From Bacteroidales bacterium (lineage in GTDB: Bacteria > Bacteroidota > Bacteroidia > Bacteroidales > Muribaculaceae): a DNA stretch of 5,550 nt. Shown piece after piece: positions 1-4,818 of this stretch. The position numbers and the translations under genes are program-made. A model generated the notes under the pieces. It was not told the DNA's origin. It saw only the letters and a program-made list of their open reading frames with translations, and searched no databases. The DNA lies in contig CAAFXX010000194.1 of assembly GCA_900767075.1 (NCBI GenBank), positions 1 to 5,550 on the forward strand. The letters run 5' to 3'. The first letter of the stretch is position 1. The number at the start of each line of letters is the position of its first letter.

Positions 1-1
1 A

Positions 2-1135
2 ATAACACTGCCGGAGGACAGTCTTACGGTCATTACCGGAATTGTGAAAGATTCTGCACATAAAAAGAAACTTGCCGGAACGACTGTAACAATCCCGGGA
101 AGCAATATCGGCACTGTCACCAATGCCGATGGATTTTTCTCCATCAAGGTTCCGCATACACTGCTTGGGAACGGTATAAAAGCCGAGCATCTCGGTTTCC
201 GCTCAAACACATTGACTGGCTCAAAAATAAAAGGCGGCAACGCTGCCTTGACCATATGGCTCGACCCGATTACGAAGCAACTGAAGGAAGTGACGGTTTA
301 CGGCGCAGAACCCCGTTCGCTTGTCGAGAACGCCATCAGGAAAATTCCTCAGAATTATCCGGCATCTCAAAATATGTTTTCTTCCTTTTACCGGGAAACC
401 ATCCAGAAAGGGAAACGATACATCGGTGTGTCGGAGGCGATAATGAAAGTGCTCAAAAAGCCCTACAAGGCGCGGCATACCCTTGGCGAAAGAGTACAGT
501 TGATCAAGGGCCGGAGACTTGTGAGTCAACGCAGCAGCGATACATTATCGGTAAAAATTGCCGGCGGTCCCACGCTTCCGATCATACTTGATGTCGTAAA
601 GAATGAAGACGCCCTGTTCGGTGAGTCGGAACTCGATTACTATGAATTCGAAATGGAGAATCCTACCTCCATCGACGAACGGCGACAGTTTGTGGTCAGC
701 TTCCGTCCCAAAGTAACCGTTGATTACGCCTTGAATGAAGGGAAAATATTCATAGATCAGGAGAATCTGTCATTCACCAGACTGGAATTCTCCCTCGACA
801 TGTCTGATAAAGATAAGGCGACACGCGCCATCCTCTACAAGAAACCACGCGGACTCCGCTTTAATCCACAGGAAGTGGAGTTTGTGGTGACATATAAATA
901 TCATGACGGAACATCCTATCTGAATTATATCCGAATGAAAACCCGTTTCAAATGCGACTGGAAACGAAGGCTCTTTTCATCGGGATATACAACATATGCT
1001 GAAATGGTAATGGTCGACAGGGCAGACAATCAGCAGCCGGCATTCCACGTTCGGAGGCATTCGGCAAAAGGGAGATATTCTATGACATGCTGGATGATTT
1101 CAGCGACGATGATTTCTGGAAAGACTACAACATAA
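2..1135 (+). CDS. Carboxypeptidase-like regulatory domain protein, 5' partial, frameshifted C-terminus
   Basis: The reading frame is already open at base 2, and the residues before the first possible start (GTG at 44) read ITLPEDSLTVITGI. That is the usual entry into a CarboxypepD_reg-like beta-sandwich, so the true start lies upstream of the window and GTG 44 should not be taken as the start. Counting from GTG 44, residues 1 to about 85 form the regulatory-like domain (LAGTTVTIPGSNIGTVTNADGFFSI, then LKEVTVYG). The rest is a Bacteroidota family domain that I know only as a C-terminal extension of such proteins, with landmarks AIRKIPQNYP, FYRETIQKGKRYIGVSEA, GGPTLPIILDVVKNEDALF and the C-terminal FKCDWKRRLFSSGY. 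A signal peptide and export to the envelope are expected for the family but lie outside the window. Substrate and function are unknown. The last 30 residues, from HVRRHSAKG on, do not fit the family, because the normal ending is found in another frame (next entry). Confidence 0.85.
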   Translation: MTLPEDSLTVITGIVKDSAHKKKLAGTTVTIPGSNIGTVTNADGFFSIKVPHTLLGNGIKAEHLGFRSNTLTGSKIKGGNAALTIWLDPITKQLKEVTVYGAEPRSLVENAIRKIPQNYPASQNMFSSFYRETIQKGKRYIGVSEAIMKVLKKPYKARHTLGERVQLIKGRRLVSQRSSDTLSVKIAGGPTLPIILDVVKNEDALFGESELDYYEFEMENPTSIDERRQFVVSFRPKVTVDYALNEGKIFIDQENLSFTRLEFSLDMSDKDKATRAILYKKPRGLRFNPQEVEFVVTYKYHDGTSYLNYIRMKTRFKCDWKRRLFSSGYTTYAEMVMVDRADNQQPAFHVRRHSAKGRYSMTCWMISATMISGKTTT

Positions 1136-1185
1136 TCGAGCCCACAGAATCCCTCGAAAAAGCCATCGAAAAACTCCGCAAATAA
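1045..1185 (+). pseudogene. Out-of-frame native C-terminus of the carboxypeptidase-like gene
   Basis: After codon TTC at 1043 the open frame becomes unlike the family, while a different frame from 1045 reads PRSEAFGKREIFYDMLDDF, then SDDDFWKDYNIIEPTESLEKAI and EKLRK, ending in TAA at 1183-1185. The FWxxYNxIxPxES...AIxKL pattern is how this protein family normally ends. Adding one C in the CC at 1045-1046 would join the two frames smoothly as ...NQQPAF-PRSEAFG.... The break is therefore a single-base deletion, either real or an assembly error. No long homopolymer lies at the site, so a simple slippage error is not obvious. If real, about 46 native residues are lost and replaced by 30 unrelated ones. 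Confidence 0.8.
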
Positions 1186-1215
1186 TCCAGATTCATTAAT
1201 CACTATCATTCTATT

Positions 1216-1241
1216 TGTGTGTTCCTGAAAAAGGTTGACTC
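1216..1241 (+). repeat. IS left terminal inverted repeat (downstream of orfB)
   Basis: Begins TGTGTGTTCCTGAAAAAG and ends GTTGACTC. It matches the reverse complement of 2714-2739 at 21 of 26 positions, with four of the five mismatches in the outer eight bases. The start with TG fits IS3-family ends. Confidence 0.7.
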
Positions 1242-1302
1242 AGTTTAGTATGTTTACTGATTCAAGTTTACTTTATGTCTGAGTGGGGTTGACTTACCGG
1301 AT

Positions 1303-1363
1303 CTTATCCCTGGGTGAAGTTGACTGAGGGCGTAGCCCGAGGGCAACGCAGCCCAGGGATAAG
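1303..1363. repeat. Hairpin in IS left-end non-coding region
   Basis: CTTATCCCTGGG (1303-1314) is perfectly complementary to CCCAGGGATAAG (1352-1363), a 12-bp stem enclosing 37 bases. The enclosed bases contain a smaller stem, GGGC-GTA-GCCC, at 1328-1338 and one copy of GTTGACT at 1319-1325. It lies 21 bases past the orfB stop on the minus strand, so it could stabilise or terminate the transposase mRNA or block read-through into the element. There is no U-tract directly after the stem on either strand (an A6T6 run lies at 1375-1386), so a classical intrinsic terminator is not clear. The rest of 1242-1384 is non-coding IS DNA. Confidence 0.65.
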
Positions 1364-1384
1364 GGCAAAGTTACAAAAAATTTT

Positions 1385-2353
1385 TTACAGTCCATCGGTC
1401 AGGTTGACTTTGTCAATGGCAATTTCCCGATAACTTTTCCAGCCCCGCTTAAAACGCCCCGTCCGCCTTGCCGCTTCCATTGGCGTCAGCATCTCTATGC
1501 TGCGGTGCGGACGTTTCCCGTTGTAGAACGGAACAGCTGTTTTCATTGCTTCCCTGACGTCCTCGACAGTATGGAATTCCATATCCTTGAAAAGCTCGTT
1601 CTTCAGGGTGTTGTTTATCCTCTCGGCTTCGGAATTGTCCTTTGGATTGCCGGATTCAGTCATGCTGACACGTATTTTATACTGGTGCAGGGCCTCGATA
1701 TAGTCGGCTGATGTATATTGGACCCCACGGTCGCTGTGATGAATGGTCTCTGACAGGTCCACCTTATGTAAAACCAGCACCCCGACAGCCATATACAGTG
1801 CCTCCAGAGGATAGGCAGTCGCCAGAGTCGGCCCTATGCTGTAGCCCAATAGGATCTTGGTATAGGAGTCAAGTACAAGACTCGCATAGCAGAAAGTCCG
1901 GCCGCCTGTAAGTGGATCAATCAAGGGAATATATGTTATATCGCTGACTGTCACTTCGCCGATGCGTGTCGGAATGAGTGCCTTGATTAGATTGGGGTAG
2001 GTGGGATTCCCATGTGCCGAGTCCGTTGTACGTGTGGTGCGTCTGCGTCTCCTGAGCTTATAGCCGTATCTGTCGAATATCTCGCAGAACCGGTCCCGGC
2101 CTATGGCGGAGGCCGTCCCGAATTCCTTGATGTACATGATCCAGGTCTTCAGTCCCCCGATGCCGCGGTCCTTGCCCCGGACCTCCTCAATATAGCGTAC
2201 AGTCAGCCCCTCCATCGCCAGACGACGCATCTCCACATCTGCATCATGCTTGTAATAAGCCTGTTTGCTCTTGCCAAACAGTCCACACAGTTCCGAGACC
2301 GTATAAGTCCCGGAATACCGTGCGTACAGGCGTCTTACTGTTTGGCACCAGCT
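1385..2353 (-). CDS. IS3-family transposase OrfB (DDE integrase core), expressed by -1 frameshift from orfA
   Basis: Catalyses cleavage and strand transfer of the IS ends. Numbering from the first GTG at 2236 (283 residues to the stop), the catalytic triad is D99 in TVSDITYIPL, D169 in HHSDRGVQYTS and E205 in GNPKDNSEAERINNTLKNE. Exactly 35 residues separate the second D from the E, so the DD(35)E core is intact. The C-terminal YNGKRPHRSIEMLTPMEA is also typical. The frame continues upstream of 2236 with normal family sequence (TVRRLYARYSGTYTVSELCGLFGKSKQAYYKHDADV), but there is no ATG before a TAA at 2372-2374. OrfB is thus most likely made only as part of an OrfAB fusion entered at the A7 run, of about 437 residues (115 from OrfA plus 322). 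The coordinates given start at the first codon read after the shift. Confidence 0.92.
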   Translation of the reverse strand, partial: SWCQTVRRLYARYSGTYTVSELCGLFGKSKQAYYKHDADVEMRRLAMEGLTVRYIEEVRGKDRGIGGLKTWIMYIKEFGTASAIGRDRFCEIFDRYGYKLRRRRRTTRTTDSAHGNPTYPNLIKALIPTRIGEVTVSDITYIPLIDPLTGGRTFCYASLVLDSYTKILLGYSIGPTLATAYPLEALYMAVGVLVLHKVDLSETIHHSDRGVQYTSADYIEALHQYKIRVSMTESGNPKDNSEAERINNTLKNELFKDMEFHTVEDVREAMKTAVPFYNGKRPHRSIEMLTPMEAARRTGRFKRGWKSYREIAIDKVNLTDGL

Positions 2354-2359
2354 TTTTTT
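2272..2359 (-). promoter_or_regulatory. Programmed -1 ribosomal frameshift signal between orfA and orfB
   Basis: On the minus strand, A7 (2359-2353) is phased as A AAA AAA in the orfA frame, the canonical X XXY YYZ arrangement for simultaneous slippage. Five bases later, TGCCAAACAGT (2347-2337) can pair perfectly over 11 bp with ACTGTTTGGCA (2282-2272). The 54-base loop contains a second 9-bp hairpin, TTCCGGGAC (2315-2307) with GTCTCGGAA (2299-2291), with one G-U pair and a 7-base loop. The orfA stop lies at the inner edge of the first strand of the long stem. Slippery heptamer, short spacer and stable structure are the three expected parts of a stimulated -1 frameshift site; efficiency is not known. 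Confidence 0.85.
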
Positions 2360-2697
2360 CTTACAGGAATATTAAACATCTCCTCGGCAACATCTATCAT
2401 CGTGTCGAGTGCCTCGGAACGCATCTTCTCCTGACGCAGTTCCTTGCGCAGCCTGATGACTTCGGCCCGAAGCCTGTCATAATCATCCTCGCCGGCTTCC
2501 TTTTTCTTTTTTCTCATGGTCGGCACAGTTGGAAGTTCACGTGCAAAGTTATGAATTATATATTCAACTGTGCGTACCTGGATCTGATTTTCTTCTGCAA
2601 TCTCACCATAACTGAGATCGCTTTCCGCATAGAGGCGCAAAACTTCATCGCGGATCGCTTGCTGTTTTTGTCTCGGCAGACTCTGAAATTTTATCAT
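2335..2697 (-). CDS. IS3-family OrfA (HTH DNA-binding subunit / N-terminus of OrfAB)
   Basis: A 120-residue protein that binds the IS ends and, as a separate product, usually regulates transposition. Residues about 8-50 (LPRQKQQAIRDEVLRLYAES, DLSYGEIAEENQIQVRTVEY) form a helix-turn-helix. A basic stretch (MRKKKK, 61-66) follows, then a charged, leucine-containing helix at about 72-105, a likely coiled coil for OrfA/OrfAB dimerisation. The protein ends VRKKAGAKQ just past the A7 slippery codons K114-K115; ribosomes that slip there lose only the last five residues and continue into OrfB. The ATG at 2697 is the first Met after the right-end repeat and sits 16 bases inside it. No family-type Bacteroidota promoter is evident within the short leader. 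Confidence 0.9.
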   Translation of the reverse strand: MIKFQSLPRQKQQAIRDEVLRLYAESDLSYGEIAEENQIQVRTVEYIIHNFARELPTVPTMRKKKKEAGEDDYDRLRAEVIRLRKELRQEKMRSEALDTMIDVAEEMFNIPVRKKAGAKQ

Positions 2698-2700
2698 CTT

Positions 2701-2720
2701 TTGACTCTTTTAGGAGTCAA
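2701..2720. repeat. Palindrome overlapping IS right end, upstream of orfA
   Basis: TTGACTC (2701-2707) and GAGTCAA (2714-2720) are a perfect 7-bp inverted repeat separated by six bases. The outer arm is the inner part of the terminal repeat. It sits three bases before the orfA start codon, where a dimeric OrfA or OrfAB could bind, or where the mRNA could fold over the start region. Confidence 0.6.
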
Positions 2721-2739
2721 CTTTTTTCAGGGCGAGACA
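2714..2739 (-). repeat. IS right terminal inverted repeat (upstream of orfA)
   Basis: Read on the minus strand it begins TGTCTCGCCCTGAAAAAA and ends GTTGACTC. It matches the left end 1216-1241 at 21 of 26 positions, including CCTGAAAAA and GTTGACTC. Confidence 0.7.
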
Positions 2740-2758
2740 CCTTTATTACCGCCATTTG

Positions 2759-2821
2759 TATTTTTGGTAGCAAAAACCGAAAAATCAGCAAGCGAACAAA
2801 AAGAGAAATTCAGTAATTTTG
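2759..2821 (+). promoter_or_regulatory. Possible araC promoter -7 elements
   Basis: Two perfect matches to the Bacteroidota -7 element TAnnTTTG occur in the leader: TATTTTTG at 2759-2766 and TAATTTTG at 2814-2821. Neither has a TTTG at the expected -33 spacing. For the first, the -33 position falls right at the IS boundary (about 2736-2739), so the native -33 may have been displaced by the insertion. Bases 2740-2862 otherwise contain no gene that I can see. Confidence 0.3.
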
Positions 2822-2928
2822 CAACATCATTTGATCGAGCTGTTGTGAAACGGCAAAAAGCAATGCCTTGGGAATGGCATTATAACCGTTACCGGTATAA
2901 ATTATCAGCACTTACACATCATGACTGT

Positions 2929-3735
2929 ATGGACATAATAAAGGATGTAATAATAGAACAGACCCTTGAAGGCATCGGAAGCGAGGCATACAGAGACTAT
3001 CTTGTCCACGCAATATGTCTTGCCGGCCAATGCTCGTTCTCATTCAACAGGAATAACTTTGAATTCAGGGAAGGAAACCTCATGATAGTCCGTAAAGTGA
3101 ACCTGATTGAAAATATATCTCCGTCGGATGATTTCAAGGTCAAGGTTCTGTATGTCACATCTTCATTCATCAAGTTATGTACGCCGCAGACCAACTATGG
3201 CATGAAAGGTCAGATAGCCCTTTTCATGAATCCGATCATGAGGCTTAATGCCGAGCAGCGATTCGTTTGCGAGAGGGATTTCCGATGGATAGAATACAGG
3301 CTCGCCCAAACAGGTCACACTTTTTACCGGGAACTTCTGATCAACGCCATTCAGTCAGCGATTCTTGATTTCTTTGATTTCCATTCGGTGATCAATAAAG
3401 AGTCTACGATATCCACTCAGAATGCATCGCTGATGGGACGGTTTCTCGAGATGCTTGAGAACGGGAATTACCGTACCAACCGCGAAGTGACATATTACGC
3501 CGATGTCCTCTGCGTGACTCCGAAATATCTGTCGGAGATATCGAAAAAGGTAAGCGGTTATCCAGCCAACTATTGGATAAATCGTTATACGGCGCTCGAC
3601 ATTGCCCGGCTCCTCCGCGATAAGTCACTTACTTTTGTCCAGATCTCCGATATGTTCCATTTCTCCTCGCCGGCATATTTCAGCCGCTACGTGCAGCGCA
3701 CTCTCGGACTTAATCCCACGCAATACCGGGAATAA
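2929..3735 (+). CDS. AraC-family transcriptional regulator
   Basis: A one-component regulator, here 268 residues from ATG 2929. Residues about 25-85 (VHAICLAGQCSFSFNRNNFEFREGNLMIVRK and on) look like the N-terminal beta-barrel sensing region. Residues about 170-268 are the tandem HTH of AraC proteins: first helix-turn-helix about 189-209 (YYADVLCVTPKYLSEISKKV), then the linker helix INRYTALDIARLLRD, then a second HTH about 236-257 (FVQISDMFHFSSPAYFSRYV), ending GLNPTQYRE. The ligand is unknown. The frame is open far upstream only by chance, because that stretch is antisense to the IS. Real start candidates are ATG 2929 (MDIIKDVI) and ATG 2863 (290 residues). I prefer 2929 because family-like sequence begins there, although 2863 has the better A-rich leader. 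Its target is not evident; a truncated decarboxylase-like gene directly behind its stop is a possible lost partner. Confidence 0.9.
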   Translation: MDIIKDVIIEQTLEGIGSEAYRDYLVHAICLAGQCSFSFNRNNFEFREGNLMIVRKVNLIENISPSDDFKVKVLYVTSSFIKLCTPQTNYGMKGQIALFMNPIMRLNAEQRFVCERDFRWIEYRLAQTGHTFYRELLINAIQSAILDFFDFHSVINKESTISTQNASLMGRFLEMLENGNYRTNREVTYYADVLCVTPKYLSEISKKVSGYPANYWINRYTALDIARLLRDKSLTFVQISDMFHFSSPAYFSRYVQRTLGLNPTQYRE

Positions 3736-3749
3736 TTAGAATCTGTCCT

Positions 3750-3848
3750 CTCTGCAAGCGCTTCTTCAAAATGATTCAGATCGCCTCGCCCGGTATATGA
3801 GCCTATTGCCACAATCGCCTGCTGCCGGGGAGAAAGCACTTTAGGCAT
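3750..3848 (-). pseudogene. N-terminal remnant of a carboxymuconolactone-decarboxylase-like gene
   Basis: From ATG 3848 the minus strand reads MPKVLSPRQQAIVAIGSYTG, then RGDLNHFEEALAE. This resembles the first helices of small carboxymuconolactone decarboxylase (AhpD-like) family proteins (LSPRQQxLVxIxxxTxxGDLxxLxxAL), which normally continue with GLDAGLTVNEIKE and a catalytic Cys-containing segment. Here the similarity stops after residue 33, and the frame runs on as RTDSNYSR into the antisense of araC. The A-rich leader AGAAAAGAAA and the 20-bp gap after the crcB stop suggest it was the second gene of a crcB operon. The 3' two thirds is missing, so it cannot be functional. The identification rests on a short stretch and on memory of the family. 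Confidence 0.6.
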
Positions 3849-3868
3849 TTTCTTTTCTGAAAGGATAT

Positions 3869-4258
3869 TTAATGTGGAAGCTGACTTAGAGTATAGCCGG
3901 CATAAAGAAGGAGATATCCAAAAATAAGGCTTGCCGCCACATAGCTTAGCAATAAAGGTAAATTTGACGATTGAAAAAGAAGATAATTCTCGTTTATAAA
4001 CGTAGAGAATGTAGTAAAGCCTCCGCAAAATCCGACTGTCAGCAACAAACGGATTTGCGGAGATACAACACCTGTTGTATCATAACGGTCAAATAAGCCG
4101 TAAAGCAATCCGATAACAAAACAACCAAGTATATTGACGGCAAAGGTTCCCCACGGGAAAACAGAAGCCGGCAACTGTGACTGCACTACCCTGCTCAGAA
4201 GATAACGGCATACACCTCCTATCCCACTACCAAAGAAAACCGCCAAAATATTTATCAT
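3869..4258 (-). CDS. crcB: Fluoride efflux channel CrcB/FluC
   Basis: A 129-residue protein of normal length for the family. It forms dual-topology dimers in the inner membrane that let fluoride leave the cell. Four hydrophobic segments are visible at about 2-21, 35-56, 68-88 and 100-121. Family motifs are GSGIGGVCRY (10-19), GTFAVNILG with the conserved Asn42 (37-45), and GFCGGFTTFSTF (76-87), which holds the phenylalanines lining the pore and the central sodium-site region. All key positions appear intact. The ATG at 4258 gives the usual start MINILAVFFGSGIGG. The gene is divergent from blaI, with 183 bp between start codons. No fluoride riboswitch is recognisable in its leader, so expression may be constitutive or controlled otherwise. 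Confidence 0.95.
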   Translation of the reverse strand: MINILAVFFGSGIGGVCRYLLSRVVQSQLPASVFPWGTFAVNILGCFVIGLLYGLFDRYDTTGVVSPQIRLLLTVGFCGGFTTFSTFINENYLLFQSSNLPLLLSYVAASLIFGYLLLYAGYTLSQLPH

Positions 4259-4270
4259 ATTGATCGCCCT

Positions 4271-4340
4271 GATTAAATTTCTGACTCACGAAATTACAAA
4301 CTTTTACCAATCAAGCAAAAATATTCCTCGAAATTTAATC
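4271..4340. repeat. 11-bp inverted repeat flanking the crcB promoter
   Basis: GATTAAATTTC at 4271-4281 and GAAATTTAATC at 4330-4340 are perfect reverse complements 48 bases apart. They lie on either side of the candidate crcB -33 and -7 elements. Such a layout could be a two-site operator. It could also be chance in AT-rich DNA. Confidence 0.5.
4289..4319 (-). promoter_or_regulatory. Candidate crcB promoter (Bacteroidota type)
   Basis: On the minus strand TTTG (4319-4316) is followed after exactly 19 bases by TAATTTCG (4296-4289), one mismatch from TAnnTTTG. Transcription would start near 4282, about 24 bases before the crcB ATG. That leaves too little leader for a riboswitch. Confidence 0.5.
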
Positions 4341-4353
4341 CTTAATCCAATAT

Positions 4354-4410
4354 CAACTATTAAAATATGTTAATAACTAAAATAATAGTTGTACAACTAA
4401 ACTTTTAGTT
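4354..4410. promoter_or_regulatory. BlaI-type operator cluster (AACTA/TAGTT dyads)
   Basis: Three overlapping dyads use the same half-site: AACTA-N6-TAGTT at 4375-4390, the perfect 14-bp palindrome TAGTTGTACAACTA at 4386-4399, and AACTAAA-CT-TTTAGTT at 4395-4410. A further arm, CAACTATT (4354-4361), pairs with AATAGTTG (4384-4391). The centre contains the TGTACA core seen in operators of BlaI/MecI repressors. The array overlaps the candidate blaI promoter, so BlaI binding would repress its own operon. Assignment to BlaI is by position and symmetry, not experiment. Confidence 0.75.
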
Positions 4411-4419
4411 ATAACTTTA
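4388..4419 (+). promoter_or_regulatory. Candidate blaI promoter
   Basis: GTTG (4388-4391) and TAACTTTA (4412-4419) are spaced by 20 bases, each one mismatch from the Bacteroidota TTTG / TAnnTTTG elements. Transcription would begin near 4426, about 16 bases before the blaI ATG. The -33 and spacer lie inside the dyad array, as expected for a repressed promoter. Confidence 0.5.
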
Positions 4420-4441
4420 CCTCCATAATATTTAATTAAAA

Positions 4442-4813
4442 ATGAAGAATCTCAAACGACTCACGCCCAAGGAGGAAGAAATAATGAGCTTTTTCTGGCA
4501 GAACGGGGCTCTATTCGTACGAGAGCTGCTTGATAAGCTGCCGGAACCAAAACCCCATTTCAACACGGTCTCGACATATGTACGTGGTCTGGAAGCAAAA
4601 GGATGGCTCACCCATGAACAGATCGGGAATTCCTATCGGTATGCTCCGGCTGTCGACGCAACGGAATATCGCGACAGTTCCCTGCACGGACTTGTGAGCC
4701 GTTTCTTCGACCGTTCATACCTGAATTTCGTTTCTTCTCTCGTTAAAGAAGAGAAAATATCCACCGATGAACTCCGTGAACTCATAGAGCGCATAGAGTC
4801 GCAGAAATCCTGA
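4442..4813 (+). CDS. BlaI/MecI/CopY-family transcriptional repressor
   Basis: A 123-residue dimeric winged-helix repressor of the class inactivated by a partner membrane protease. Residues about 5-70 are the DNA-binding domain: LTPKEEEIMSFFWQNGALFV, then the recognition region PHFNTVSTYVRGLEAKGWL (38-56) and the wing HEQIGNSYRYAPAV (58-71). Residues about 75-120 are helical and form the dimerisation region, including FDRSYLNFVSSLVKEEKIS and a C-terminal helix DELRELIERIE. Protease cleavage in this class occurs near the start of the dimerisation region. The length is normal. The ATG at 4442 is preceded by an A-rich leader. It is followed after only 5 bp by the M56 gene, so the two are co-transcribed. 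It probably binds the AACTA/TAGTT array upstream. Other target genes are not visible. Confidence 0.95.
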   Translation: MKNLKRLTPKEEEIMSFFWQNGALFVRELLDKLPEPKPHFNTVSTYVRGLEAKGWLTHEQIGNSYRYAPAVDATEYRDSSLHGLVSRFFDRSYLNFVSSLVKEEKISTDELRELIERIESQKS

Positions 4814-4818
4814 AAGCA

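Larger units (their letters stand above)
1216..2739 (-). mobile_element. IS3-family insertion sequence, apparently complete (about 1.52 kb)
   Basis: Two overlapping minus-strand frames (OrfA with HTH and coiled coil, OrfB with DDE integrase core) joined by an A7 slippery run are the hallmark of IS3-family elements. The outer ends match each other as imperfect inverted repeats (21 of 26 positions, both beginning TGT and sharing CCTGAAAAA and GTTGACTC). Their positions place the element about 30 bp after the upstream gene's stop and just before araC. Length and organisation fit the family. The subgroup cannot be told by eye. No 3-5 bp target duplication is seen next to the assigned ends (left flank ends CTATT, right flank starts CCTTT), so the exact termini are uncertain by several bases, or the element has recombined since insertion. 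The transposase looks intact, so the copy may be functional. Confidence 0.88.

Noticed and set aside
1234..1409. GTTGACT copies as sigma-70 -35 boxes
   Set aside because: No matching TATAAT at 17 bp for the copies. In this phylum promoters follow a different pattern, and the copies cluster at the IS ends.
1505..1911. Plus-strand reading frames antisense to orfB (68 and 66 residues)
   Set aside because: They are shadows of the transposase gene with no family-like sequence or start signals.
2320..2928. Long in-frame N-terminal extension of the AraC regulator (471-residue reading frame)
   Set aside because: Bases 2320-2739 are the antisense of IS orfA and the IS end, so the open frame there is fortuitous. 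The protein-like sequence starts only near 2863-2929.
3687..4028. A 113-residue minus-strand reading frame as one gene
   Set aside because: Its first half is an out-of-frame shadow of crcB and its end overlaps araC antisense. Only the middle, from ATG 3848, resembles a known family, and it is reported as a truncated remnant.
4259..4340. Fluoride (crcB) riboswitch upstream of the channel gene
   Set aside because: I could not find the conserved GGCGAUGG-type start or the pseudoknot partners. The likely transcription start leaves only about 24 bases of leader.
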